Below are positions 51,742 to 62,779 of a stretch of 64,000 nucleotides of DNA, piece after piece. The stretch covers positions 2,542,001 through 2,606,000 of the forward strand of contig JAJEKV010000035.1 of NCBI GenBank assembly GCA_021234155.1. The letters run 5' to 3'. Each line of letters begins with the position of its first letter. Position 1 is the first letter of the stretch. Both the position numbers and the translations under genes were made by a program. The notes under the pieces were generated by a model. That model saw only the letters and a list, made by a program, of their open reading frames with translations. It did not search any database and was not told the DNA's origin. The stretch comes from Isoetes taiwanensis (taxonomy: Eukaryota; Streptophyta; Lycopodiopsida; Isoetales; Isoetaceae).

Positions 51742-53434
51742 CATGTTTCTGTTTATGGAGATGCCCACAAGGGCCATTTTGTCCAACTTGTCTATATAGC
51801 TCTAGAAGTCACATTTACCTTCGTTTTCAACGAATAGATGGTAAATGGACTTCTGGAGCTAGGTGACAAGTGTCCTAGGTAGTTAGGAATTGCCAGACTC
51901 TTGCCTATTTGTAGCTTATCATTTAGTTTTCTCACATCAGCGCTTCTGTGCGCATCTCCATTCTAGAATATTCCCTTAGCTCACCGGCCCACCCACCCTC
52001 CCTCCCTCATTTTCCCCTTATTTGTTGATACATAAGCCATTCTCTCCAGTTGGTCCTTTGACCTTGCCAGTATGACCTGCCTTCGTTTTTTGTTATAGAG
52101 CCTTGGTTTATGGCTTATGGCTTATGGTTTATGACTTGCCTTGGTTATTGGTTATAGAGCCTTGGTTTATGGTTTATGGTTATAGAGCCTTGGTGTCTTA
52201 TGTTGATATGTGACTGTTGGTTTATGGTTATAGAGCCTTGGTGGCTTATTTATGGTTTTAAAGCTTTGATTACTAGTATATGGATAAAGAGCCTTGGTGG
52301 CTTATGTTGATATGTGACTTGGGTTGTCACGGTTTTATCTGTTTTTGTGGTATTGGAGCCTGATTGGCTATTGAGAGTTGTTGGCAACAGTGGTTGCATT
52401 TGGTAGCCTTTGGTGCCAGTGGGCCCGGGGCCTTGTGTTACTCGTGCCTTCATTTTGCAAGATTACGTGGTCGTGTTTACGATGTATGTTCCGAAGATGA
52501 TGCTCTTGAATAGCTCTTAGATCATGATGATGCGGTCGTGTGTTACGATATCAGTTGCAAAGGTGCTGCTTTCGATCATGCTTCATAGTCCTCAACACAT
52601 GCATGACGACGCAGTCGTGTTGGCGATTTGGTTGATGAAGAAGCTGCTTTCAAACATGTTCCTTCAGAGCCAGCAGCTTGCATCTGCATGAGGAGTTTCT
52701 TCTACAACTTATTTGTAAACTCGAAAAGGCATGTAGGCATGAGGGTCCATTTTTTCTCTTCAGTTGTGTATAGTGTCTCTTAGACGGTTGTTTATCTTTA
52801 GGGTTTCCTCGAAAACCCGAAAGGGCGAGGTTTTCATCCCGAGGATAAGCTCCCTTCTTAGAGATACTTTAGCATGCAGTGTAAGCATGTTTCTGTTTAT
52901 GGAGATGCCCACAAGGACCATTTTGTAGCATGTTTCTGTTTATGGAGATGCCCACAAGGGCCACATGTTTCTGTTTATGGAGATGCCCACAAGGGCCATT
53001 TTGTCCACCTTGTCATTGATGAAGCGTGGGGCCCTCATGATGTTGATCGTTTTGCTAACCTTTCCAATCATCAACTTCCTAACTTTAATTGCTTGCATCC
53101 TATTCTTGATTGGCCTTCACCCCCTGATGCCTTTTCTCAGTCTTGGTCTGGTTTTAACAATTATTGTTTTCCTCCCCCATCACTGGTACCTAAGACTTTG
53201 GAGTTTGCCTTAGCTTGTGGGGCAAATATGACATTGGTCATTTTTCATTGGGAATCAGCTCCTTGGTGGCCAATCTTGCATACGGATTTGGGTGATTGGC
53301 TCCCCTCCATTGTGAGTCATCTCTACTTTGCATCAGGTGGGCGGAGTTTGGTTAAAAGATCGGGGTGTTCATCATTCCCGCTTGGCAAACCTTCTAGCCC
53401 GATTATTGCCCTAATGTTTTCTTTCGACTGTTGA
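51742..53434 (+). pseudogene. DIRS-like retroelement RNase H region relic
   Basis: The frame 52874-53434 ends with the segment typical of DIRS/Ngaro-type RNase H C-termini: WGPHDVDRFAN, LPNFNCLHP, PSPPDAFSQSW, PPPSLVPKTLEFAL, MTLVIFHWESAPWWP. Before it, HVSVYGDAHKGHFV is repeated three times in tandem (52885-52997) and once more at 51742-51776, after which that copy ends in a stop at 51838. The ~1.1 kb between has tandem TTATAGAGCCTTGGTTTATGG repeats (52095-52340) and three ~70-bp repeats (52470-52660). The tyrosine recombinase follows at 53504. No reverse transcriptase motif is intact. Confidence 0.7.
52095..52680. repeat. Tandem repeats inside the DIRS-like relic
   Basis: At 52095-52340 about six units of TATAGAGCCTTGGTKKMTTATG with ATGTGACTTG. 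At 52470-52660 three ~70-bp units with GGTCGTGTTNACGAT and GATGCTTTCRANCATG. The second set encodes nothing obvious. Confidence 0.6.
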
Positions 53435-53503
53435 CAGTGAGTTTGTTTTTTTATTGCAGATGTTTTTAAGTTTCAGTTTTGGAATGAGGTTGGTGGTTCC
53501 AAC

Positions 53504-54498
53504 ATGGAATTGTGCAAGTTGAAAGACCGTTTTCAGCATGACTTGTTAGGTTGTCGAGCCGCATCTACCCTGAAGAGATATGCTCAACCTTGGCATGAGT
53601 TTAAAGCCTGGTGTGGTGCTAGAAACCTGTCATGCCTCCCTGCTTCTCCTTCTTCTGTTTGCCTTTACCTTACTCATGTGGTGTCCTTTTCGACTTCAAT
53701 GTCACGAGTCAACGTTATTCTGGCATCTATTGGCTTCCATCATGTTTTGGCGGGTCTACCAAGCCCAATGATCACCCCCTTGTGGAGCTTGCTCATGATA
53801 TTGCTAAGCGTAAGTTTCCCGCTGGAGTCGCTAGGAAACGTCCTTTGGTACCTCATTTGGTTTGTCGCATTATTGTTAAGTTTTCTCGTCCTAATGCCAC
53901 TTTGTTAGATCTCATGCGCTGTGTTGCCATTGTCTTTGCCTTTGTCGGATTCCTTCATAGTGCTGAGTTACTCAATATTTATTGGCATGAAATTATTTTT
54001 GCTTCCTCACATGCTAGTTTCTTCGTTCGTTCCTCTAAAACTGACCAATATGTCTGCGGTGCTTGGGTCTCGGTTGCACGCTGCAAGGGACCATATTGTC
54101 CTATAGCTCTAGTAGAACATCTTATCTCACTAGCAGGTTATAGAGAGGTGGATGGTCCTGCTGGTGGTCCTTTGTTCAAAAGCGTCATAGTTTCTAAAGG
54201 TCGTCATTCGCTACGTCACAAGCCTATTTCATACTCTACTCTGCGTGCTTGGTTCCGCCATTGCTTGCTTGCTATTGGAGAAGATCCTTCTACCTTTGGT
54301 ACGCATTCTGCGAGGAGGAGTGGTGCCACTACTGCTGCAGCTTTTGACATCCATGATCGCCTTTTCAAAGCTCATGGTCGTTGGAGGTCTGAATCAGCTA
54401 AGGACGCTTATGTTTGTCCAACTTTGAGGGCCCCCCTAAAAATGTGGTGGGAGATATCAAATTTGTGGTGCAATTTTAAATGTTTGTTTGGCACCTAG
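53504..54498 (+). pseudogene. DIRS-type tyrosine recombinase with a frameshift and altered catalytic Arg
   Basis: The N-terminal part (53504-53760; CRAASTLKRYAQPWHEFKAWC) is a core-binding SAM-like domain. The frame shifts near 53762, and the catalytic domain continues in another frame to 54498. It has HSARRSGATTAAA (H-x-x-R box), AHGRWRS (third-position histidine/GRW) and the tyrosine of DAYV. The first catalytic box reads GFLHSAELL, where a canonical enzyme has Arg at the His position (GFLRSAEL). Such recombinases insert circular cDNA of DIRS elements. The enzyme is inactive here. Confidence 0.82.
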
Positions 54499-54620
54499 TG
54501 CATAACTGCCCGGATTCAATCATTTCTTGAACTGCAACAACCCGATCCCTAAACCACCTGCCCCATTCCAATTTCCATTCCACCTAACCGATTCCTAAAC
54601 CCACCCACGCCTTTCCTGAA
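54499..54620. other. Short spacer after the recombinase
   Basis: C-rich on the plus strand (AACCACCTGCCCC, CCACCCACGCC). No feature identified. Confidence 0.4.
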
Positions 54621-54624
54621 GCAC

Positions 54625-55219
54625 ATGGCTATGGCGCTTAATCCGGTTGTGGATCAATCCGTTTCATACTTTGAATCATTTGATTTGGAAGCAAATCTGC
54701 CTAAAATCTCAAATCGGAGCACAGGTGTGAGAAAGAGAACTCCAGAACAAGAACGGGATCATAAAAGACGCCAAAGGAAAAGAAAAAGGGAAGCCAAAGA
54801 AGAATTAGCAAAAATTGCATCAGCAGAGGGAGGATCCACCAGAACGGCCTCTACTAGGCGTCGGATGGTGTTGAAATTATTATCTTCATTTCATAGCACC
54901 ACTAATGGCTTGGCTGACAGTGATAAGAAAGAGGTTTTACGAGATTTCCTGGAAGATGACACAATGGACAGCGTACTTGGTGAAGAGCTGAAAGATTTGC
55001 AAGCCAAGAGCATTGTGGTCAGCAACCTCAGGGCTGAAGTCTAACAACAATGACAGTTTAGCAGCCAAGAGTAGTTGCCTTGCTATGGCCGTAAGAGGAA
55101 GCATTACCAAAAATGCTAATCCTGTCAGTGCTCGGGGTTTTGGTAAACTACTGGGTGTTCATCCTAGGAATCTTGCCGACTGGAGGATCTTGCCACAGAA
55201 TGGACAGCCACTACCATAA
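54625..55219 (+). pseudogene. Basic nuclear-type hypothetical protein, frameshifted
   Basis: The frame at 54625-55044 begins MAMALNPVVDQSVSYFESF and has a strongly basic stretch (KRTPEQERDHKRRQRKRKRE, residues about 37-56) that could be a nuclear localisation signal or DNA-contacting helix. After a shift near 55020 a second frame to 55219 reads LAMAVRGSITKNANPVSARG and FGKLLGVHPRNLADWR, an HTH-like pattern. It could be an accessory DNA-binding protein of element D or of the DIRS-like element. No family is recognised. Its 3' end overlaps the minus-strand coiled-coil frame by about 60 bp. Confidence 0.35.
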
Positions 55220-56471
55220 TCTTCAGCCTTATCAAGGTCTGGAAGTAGTGGATCCAAGACAAATAAAGGAAGACGGTCCTTGCAAGACAGAAACCTCTCT
55301 AACCTTGGTTCCAGCACTTTCAATGCTGTTGTGTCTGCTTCCCTGGCTGACAGCAGATTAAGCTCCTCGATTTTTGTCTGCTCAAGGTCTGGTAATAGTT
55401 CCTTGAGCTCAGCCTCTGTATCTTGGCATATAGCTCGAATACCGTCTGCAAGACTTGGTTTATCCTTCATCATTCCTTCCCATTTTTTTAAATCTTTATT
55501 CATCTTCTAGGTTTGGAACTCAAGGTGCTGAACCTTCATTTGTAGCACATGCAGGCTTTGATCACAAGTTTGCAACCTTGCCTTACACTGAATCACTTCT
55601 GATCTTGTAGAGTTGATCCATTCTCCCAGTGTCCTGTTGAATTCAACTGGAAAGGAATCCAAGGTTAGTATACAACATGACACAACAGGCACCACTTTAC
55701 ACACCACAAATTCCATCATGACAAACTTTGCACCACAAATAGTGTCAAAGGCACCACATGTGGTGTGGCATGTGGCACCATAATGGTGCCACATGCCACA
55801 CCACATGTGGCACCACAATGCACCCAAAGCACCACATATGGCAGACATCCATTACTTCGCACCACAAATGGCGTCAAAGGCACCCAATGTGGCGTGGCAT
55901 GTGGCACCATGGCACCACAATGCATCCAAAGCACCACATATGGCAGACATCCATTACTTCGCACCACAAATGGCGTCAAAGACACCACATGTGGGGCAAC
56001 ATGTGGAACCATAGTGGTGCCACATATGTGGCACTACAATGCACACAAAGCACCACATCCGGCAGGCATCTACCACCCCACATGTGGCACATAGCGTGGT
56101 GCAATATTTAGCACAGCAGTTGGCACCACATATGGCAGACAATCCACCATTCACAAGTATCACCATATCTAACATCACATATGACACTAAGTATAGAAAC
56201 ATATGGAAGCCAATTCACTATTCACATAAGGTACCACGTTTGGTACTATATATATGACATTACATATGCTATAAACTATATTATTAACATATAATTGGCA
56301 CCATATGACTGCCCTGTAACACATTTGGAGCTACATACTACTGTGAACTGAAATTATCCACCTCAACTCGAAACTAGCAGCACAAATTTCCTACACATAA
56401 CTTACAACACACCCAAATGAAGAAGAAGTGGTGTACCTGATTGTTCAAGCTTGCTAGACCTTTCTGGAAAA
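55159..56471 (-). pseudogene. Coiled-coil protein gene with palindrome-filled intron (element D?)
   Basis: The exon at 55649-55159 (after acceptor CTTTCCAG|TTGAATTC) encodes EFNRTLGEWINSTRSEVIQC, QTCDQSLHVLQMKVQHLEF, a TAG at 55507, then KKWEGMMKDKPSLADGIRAI and long Glu/Leu-rich heptads, ending in a CPFCGK zinc-ribbon-like CxxC and SARFLG. A mini-exon candidate of 24-27 nt (about 56443-56469, TTTTCCAG|AAAGGTCTAGC...AATCAG|GTACAC) lies upstream. The ~790-bp intron between contains the CACATGTG array. Expression and function are unknown. It is oriented with the element D transposase. Confidence 0.4.
55730..56145. repeat. Palindrome-rich tandem array with CCACATGTGG core
   Basis: Two ~103-bp direct units (about 55812-55914 and 55915-56017) and partial copies contain CAAAGCACCACATATGGCAG, ACATCCATTACTTCGCACCA and AATGGCGTCAAAG. 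Within and around them are dyads ACCACATGTGGT, GTGGCACCATAATGGTGCCAC, CCACATATGG and GCCACATATGTGGC. The open frames across it are periodicity artefacts. It is the third sequence class of palindromes in the window, and it lies in a candidate intron. Confidence 0.8.
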
Positions 56472-56780
56472 TAACAGTTCCAATATTAAATTGCATCATA
56501 TGGTGGTTCCAGAAGAAGAGGGTTGAAAAAACCATCATTCAATTAAATTGGGATTATGTCTTAATTTTGGGATAAATTTTATATTGCACTTTTTTAGTAA
56601 CTTTGTTAAATTCACTTTTTTAGTAACTTTGTTGCCCTTAGACTAGAATAGACGTTAACATATAATCACACACGGGAATATAAACTCACACCTTAACTTC
56701 AAATTACAAAATCATATATCATGGAACTCAAGTAGTTACAACTTTTATTAACTGTAGAAAAGATACATAGTAATTGTTTT
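56146..56780. other. Intron remainder and spacer
   Basis: AT-rich. Contains the mini-exon candidate and a short TTTTTTAGTAACTTTGTT direct duplication (56590-56632). No other feature. Confidence 0.4.
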
Positions 56781-59741
56781 TCATTTTTCCACTAGCATCC
56801 CCAAGGATATGAGAACCTTATTCCTTACATCCTGAGGTATTGTAACTCTCGCTGTTTTACTAGGAATAGTTTTTGGAGTCCACGAGTACAATACGGTTTC
56901 AATGTCTAGCCAAAGATCAGGATCACTTGGATTTCTCCTCCACCTCTTTGTCCAACAATCTGAATATCTTTCTTTATCGGTGACATTACTCAACTGATGT
57001 CTTTGGACACCACCATTCCCGCGCACCTTATTGAAGTTAACATCACCTTCTTCTTTGCAAATATCCGAGATAGTCCATCCCAACCACCTTTGGATAGGTC
57101 TCTAGATCTTTGGTTTTACTACTACAAATTGGTTTGCACTCCACGTCGATTAGAAGGTTCATAAGAATCCATGCCTAGATATTTTGGCCTATCCTTCTTA
57201 GGACCAACATAGTGTTTATCAGATTGAGGAGGAGCATATGCCTTCACAATGCTACTAATGGTACCATCATCTTCGTCGGCACCGACTAATGTTTTCCACT
57301 TACTTTTAGGGAACCACCCTTCTTTCAGCTCTTGAGGAGGATGTGTCTACCTCATCCAACAAGTTGATCACCTTCTTCCAATAATCTATCAATGCACGAT
57401 TTGTGTCATCGAATTAGTTTGCCAATGCTTGATGTAGTCATTGATGCCATCCTTAGTCAATCCCAATTGCTTGACTTCTTGGTTGGTTTTAGAGCTTTTG
57501 GTTGACCGGGAGGTATCATAGGCTTGCCATTTGCATCCCTCTAGCCAAATTTCTGCCCCACCTCTCCACTTCTCCTCTGAAGGTCTCATTTTCCATTGCA
57601 TGATTGGAATCCCTTCTCTCACCCAAAAAGTGAATTGAAGAGGTCTAGAATGACCTTCCATGTCGAGAGCATAACCATCCACAAAACTCTTCCAATCGGG
57701 CACTTCTTCTATGATAGATCCTATAGGAGATGGATTTGTACATCCATGAAATATTTCCAATAGCACGGAAAAGTTGGTAAGCTGTCTGCTTTGTCTCAAT
57801 ACATGACTATATTTTCCAAACAATGCATCCACATCCTCATGAGTATGTCCGGGCATTAGGAACCCCAAATTGACTCTTTCAAAAAACACCCACAATTAAG
57901 TAGGATAGGAAAGAAAACATCCACTGTTCTTATTTTGACCCGGCACAATTATCTAGTTGCAAGAGGAACTTTTCTGGCAGATCTCGAGGGTTTAGCACGA
58001 GATGTTGAAGCTCCAACATGTTCATTAGGTCCATTCCTCCTAAATCTTGCCTTGCTAAACTTTTCAATACTATTAGGGGTTCCATCCAACAATGCACTAT
58101 GTAGTGCACGGCTAGTTTGTAGGATCTGTAGGTGACCATTGTAACCCTTCTCATAGTTTCTTAAACACCTCATGATACTCCCAATGTGAAAATCTGGACC
58201 ATCACTCCACAACTCTAAACCTGAAATGGCCATAATAGGTGCAGGGGCGCCCATGCAATATTGCCCGATCATTGAAATCTGCAAAGGGTATGATCTTCCA
58301 CATGACTTAGGAATGTACTTGAATTGTGGAAGACAAGTCTTACGTTGGTCCATTTTATCATGTATAATACATAGATAGTTATTAGGTTCCATTGCGGATA
58401 AGGTCCTCCACATCCAATAAGTTGATCTACATGATAGTTGATCCGTCATATGGTCCTTCATATGTTCCCTTATCTTTGCCCTTAGACTTGGTTGCACGGT
58501 CTTATCTAATGTCTCCTTGACTTGGCACATAAATTGCACTTGGCAAAGTTGTTTGAAGTTGCTATGGTCACATGCTTGAAATGCCTATTCCATAGCCTAC
58601 TAAAAGCTGGGCTGGGATATAGAGGCCACTCCAAGTTCGAAGCAATGCATTTATTTCCTCTAATATGCTCTTCGGGTACAATGGGATGGCAATCTCTTTT
58701 CAACAATAACTCTACCCTGTTCATCCTTCTTACTCTTATGTGGCATGTTTTTTTGCATTGAAATCCACATATCTTTCAAATATTTCCTTTGCGGCTATAG
58801 TTCTTGAGGTAGGCCTTACCGGGCCGGTGTTCCCATGCAATGCAATTTTACTACCATTTTCATGTCTCTTTTTGCCGGTTATTGCCAAGAAGAGGTTGGA
58901 ATTCCATGTATAGCCATCCATGCTTTTGAACATATCCACTTTCCATTCAATGGGAATCTTTTCTTCTTTGATCTTTCATCACGAATTGCATAGCCAAATA
59001 TGGTGTACATGAAATTCCTCCTGCTATCACACTTATGTTCACGATATGTAGCTCTTGCTACCACCATCTCTTCTATTGTGAACATTCTAATACAGGAGGC
59101 CCAACAACATTCACTTCCTCTAACTTTTGCATCGGGGCTTGGAGAACAATCATAATCGACTTACATCTTTTGGTGGGATAATGTTTGAAAGTTGGAAGTG
59201 GCCTATTGCTGCTTTGTGTAAACATTATTGACAATGGTTCTACATCTATAGGAAGCGTGTAGTTCCCCTCCGGTTGAATCTTGTCCCTAGGCCATGCAAC
59301 AATAGTTGGAACCTCTAGTTGCTTCACACAAGCTAGGCATTCTTGTTTGCTGAACCCTTTTCCTTCCAATTGTCATATAATTTTGAGATTGCCACACCTA
59401 ACTTTGTCCTCCCCTAATCTTTCATCATTCTTTGCATTGATAGGATGCGCTAGAACAATAATCCCTTCTCCCCTCTTTTGCCTCTCATTTGCATGCATGC
59501 GGGATCTTGACCTTTTGTTTTTCCAATCGACCCTAGTATAAAGTACAATTTCCTTTCTGTGGCATCATCCTTTTCATTTGAGGTCTTTTCCTTTCCTTTG
59601 GCATCATCTTTGTCATCTTCATCCTTTTCATTTACGGTCTTTTCCTTTCCTTTCCCATCATCTTTGTCATCTTCATTAGTTGGGGATTTTTCTTTGCCTT
59701 GATCACCATCATTGGGGGCCTTGGGGATTTAGCATTTTGCA
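56781..59741 (-). pseudogene. Element D transposase-like protein, decayed
   Basis: Read downward. An acidic repeat region encodes KGKEKT..NEKDEDDKDD (59690-59560). The DUF8039-like remnant is VPTIVAWPRDKIQPEG (about 59260-59310). Then follow a Cys/His-poor N-domain, the HTH-like region (HGIPTSSW; about 58880-58900), HGNTGPVRP, KCNLC (about 58535), LCIIHDKMDQRKTCLP (about 58350), LDNCAGSK (about 57940) and GHTHEDVDALFGKYS (about 57830). The C-terminus has TKRWRRNPSDPDLW (about 56940). All motifs are colinear with elements A and B, and it is more diverged from both than they are from each other. Several stops and frameshifts. Candidate catalytic acidic residues are conserved in the broken frame. 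Confidence 0.65.
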
Positions 59742-59759
59742 TGCCATTGACCTAAAATG

Positions 59760-60178
59760 AATAAAACCTATAGTAAGTTAGCATATCCAAATAACATCTC
59801 CCTAACATGTTCTTAAATGAAAGTTAACCTTAATAATAACCTTAATAACCTATAATAACTTAATCTATAATAATAATAAGTTTACCTATAATATATTAAC
59901 TTATAATAACCTTTAATGTTGTAACCTTAAAAACAACTTTAAGGCTTTAGGTTAGCACTTTTAAGGTTAGAAGTTGTAAGGTTAAAACTTCTAACCTTCA
60001 ATAAATATAACCTTAGCCTAAAACTTCTAAAACTTAAAACTTCTAAATTCAAATTCATAAACTTTTAAACTTATAACCTTATTTATGAACTTAAAAATAT
60101 TAACCTTAACTAATAACCTTAACTTATAAACCTTAAAACTATTAACCTTAAATCTTATAACTTATATAACCCTTGCAA
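59760..60178. repeat. AACCTTA-rich low-complexity tract
   Basis: Irregular repetition of TAACCTTA, TAATAA and AACTTCTAAA across about 400 bp. No coding potential. It forms the 5' flank of the element D transposase. Confidence 0.8.
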
Positions 60179-60204
60179 TAAATGTTCGTGGCAGTTATTA
60201 TGGT

Positions 60205-60729
60205 GTGATGCGAAATTTTAAAGCGGTTATTATTTCGGTTTACAATCCCTTTCCCACTTTTTTCGGCTTTTTACGTCTCTCTTTCGAACTTCAAACTCTA
60301 GTGCGTTTTTTGAACTTCTGCAGTCGCGCTTTTGAACTCTGCTTGGCGGCACCTGTCTCTCTTTCGAACTCTGCTCGCCTCAATATCTGTGGCGCTTTCG
60401 ACCTATCTGCTTTCGAGCTTTTCGGCTATCTGCTTTCGAGCTTTTCTGGCTATCTACCTGCTTCAATCTGGCTATCTAGAAACTTCAATCTGCTTCAATC
60501 CCGAATTCTATCTGCTTCTCGGCTTCTATCTGCATCAATCTCGACTTTTCGACTTCTATCTTCTTTAAACTCGGCTTCTATATGCTTTAAACTCGGCTTT
60601 TCGAGCTTTTCGGCTTCTACAATCATCTGCTTTAGGGTTTTCGGCTCAAAGTTGTTTTCGGCTCCAAGGTTTGTAGGCAGAATTCTCCAAGGTTTTTCGG
60701 CTCTGTACAATCTCTCTGACTTTGAATAA
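60205..60729 (+). repeat. Minisatellite of TTCGAGCTTTTCGGCTATCT type
   Basis: About 20 degenerate 15-25 bp units (TTCGGCTTCTATCTGCTT, CTTTCGAACTCTGC) run through here. The 174-codon frame is Ser/Leu/Phe-rich because of the repeat and is not taken as a gene. The block resembles in style the GGCGCTTGGCTTCATTCT minisatellite of element A (7655-7850), which also lies in a divergent spacer. Confidence 0.7.
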
Positions 60730-60959
60730 CTTTGGTTTTTTGTGTTAAAGCTACTCGGCTTCTAGCTGCTATTACTTTGGTTTTCGATCTTTTGGTTTCG
60801 GCTCGAAGTCAAAGGCTCAATTCTCGGGTACAGAACACAAATAGGTTAGTATCTCTCATTCTTTTAGTTATTTTACAGAAAGCATGTTATTTACTTTTAC
60901 ATGCATCAGTATATTTACCACAGTTAATTTAATCAGTTAATCAGTTACTTTTACATGAA

Positions 60960-61340
60960 TCAAAATATCCTGCTCTATGATCTTGTTCTGTGATCTTGCC
61001 TATATGATCTGCTCTTATTCTATTTCACTAGCTCTTCCTCTATCTGTTCTAATTAATGATCTAAAATAATGAAGTTATTCTATTTCACGAGCTCTTCCTC
61101 TATCTGTTCTAATTAATGATCTGAAATAATGAAGTAAATAATGATCATAGATCATACCTGCTCTATGATCTTGCTCTATGATCTATGATCTATGATCTAT
61201 GATCATAGATCATAGATCTTCACTAGCTCTTCCTCTATCTGCTCTAAATAATGAACTAAAACAATGAACTAAACAATGAACTATCTTGGCTTTATATTTT
61301 TGAATTTCGCATTACGCATTACGCATTATGCATTTTGTTA
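60960..61340. repeat. Tandem repeats with CTATGATCT and 60-bp duplicate
   Basis: A near-perfect 60-bp tandem duplication (about 61019-61078 and 61079-61138; CACKAGCTCTTCCTCTATCT). It is followed by CTATGATCTATGATC palindromic simple repeats to 61220 and a triplet of GCATTACGCATTA words at 61307-61335. Confidence 0.8.
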
Positions 61341-61414
61341 GAATAATATGTTGGAATGGGAGAAATCGGCTTGGCGCATTTCTATTTTTGGGTTCACGTT
61401 TTCCACTAGGTTAA

Positions 61415-62060
61415 TCAAATCGCGCGCCGGCGGCGTTTTAGTTTGGCATTTCAATTTCATACGGCTCTATACAAATCGCGCCCGGTGGCGTGTGAAATAG
61501 ATCTCGTGCTAATTACTTTTCTCGTTCTAGTGCCATGGATTTTCCTTATGCATGGACGGCTGGTTCAAATACTTTGGCTGGTTCTAGTTCCTGGGCGACC
61601 ATCAACTCGGACCACGTACAAGATATTACTTGAGTGTCTTTGTTCAAAAGCGTTCAAAGAGAGTTGGAGAATCCATTAGGCGACTGTATCGGGGGCCATG
61701 GGTACACTTCCATCGCATCTATGGACATATCGGACTCCTCATGCTCTTAGTAAGGCTCATGCCAACAAATAAGTACAAGGATTTGATTTATAGTATCGGG
61801 GGATCGATACAACACTCACGGTTTGGAGACTTCGACATCCCTTGAGGGGAAGATGAGGATCTGTCATATCGAGGGTGGTTCAGGTGGGACTTCTTTTGGG
61901 ATTGGGCGGATGAAGTGGGCTGTGTGACATATTGTAGAGATAGAAAGAATTGGCGCTGGCGCATTTTTTTGCGAAGAAGAAATGTACATAACTTTTTGGA
62001 ATATGAATACAAACTCGCGCTGGCGCAATTTGCACTATACTTTTCGTCATTAGTTTATTT
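61415..62060. repeat. Spacer with dispersed GC-rich core words
   Basis: Words such as AAATCGCGCGCCGGCGGCG, AAATCGCGCCCGGTGGCG, TTGGCGCTGGCGCATTT and CTCGCGCTGGCGCAATTTG are scattered here and again at 63535-63655. They recall the AT-flanked GC cores of elements A and B but are poor palindromes. The intervening sequence (61540-61860) is possibly old coding sequence without recognisable motif. Confidence 0.4.
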
Positions 62061-62640
62061 TTTTTTTTTTATATGCAATGTCGAAAACATTGAATCTGTG
62101 ATGCCCTCCGGCCCGGTATGACCAATCCCAAGAAACTACATATTTTCATTAATGTGTAGTTTCATGGGGTTGATAAAACTGCTAAAGACCATCAAAGAAT
62201 TCAAAGTTCACAACATCACGCTATGAGATGATATGATATATTCTTTTTTTTTGAATATCGGATATACATACCTTTTTCGGGCGTTCTTTTGGCCATGCTA
62301 CAAATGTGCCCACACTTTCACCAACCGTATCGCCCTAAGGGATGTCTTCTTGGAAGAGCCTCATCTTCATAATTGCGGTTTATAATGGAAATCTTCTGTA
62401 AACTGTTTCCAAGAGGAACACCATGACACATTGAATTTGGATTAGGATCTTGATTTTACATAAGCCTACTCGGCTTCAAGTTTCTTTGTTAAAAGATAGC
62501 ATTCTTCTCCATTAAGCGATAAAGAACCGAGAATTCATTGGAAAAATAGAGGGCGAAAAATAGAGAACAAGAGAATGCATTAGGAATGGAATCACACTCA
62601 CCATAGTTCAGCGGGACATCGAATGGGATTGAAGGCGGCT
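62060..62640. other. Unassigned sequence
   Basis: No repeat, RNA gene or domain-bearing frame is apparent. The 123-codon minus frame at 62489-62860 runs into the minisatellite below. Confidence 0.35.
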
Positions 62641-62775
62641 CGATCGAATGGGATTGTAGGCTCTCGATAGAAGATTGTTCTTGGGCCTCGAAAGTAGGAA
62701 TGATCTTGGCTCGATAGTAGGAATGATCTTGGCGCCTCGATAGTAGGAATGACCTTGGCCTCGATAGTAGGTGGC
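62628..62775. repeat. 26-bp minisatellite CTCGATAGTAGGAATGATCTTGG
   Basis: About five units of CTCGATAGTAGGAATGAYCTTGG with two diverged units (CTCGATCGAATGGGATTG) at the left edge. Confidence 0.8.
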
Positions 62776-62779
62776 CGAT

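Noticed and set aside
55758-56111. Three overlapping 70-117 codon frames (HMWHHN, MADIHYFAPQ)
   Set aside because: They follow the 103-bp repeat period in several frames at once and are broken wherever the repeat changes.
60205-60729. 174-codon plus-strand protein
   Set aside because: Composed of a degenerate T/C-rich minisatellite. Hydrophobic Ser/Leu/Phe composition follows from the repeat.
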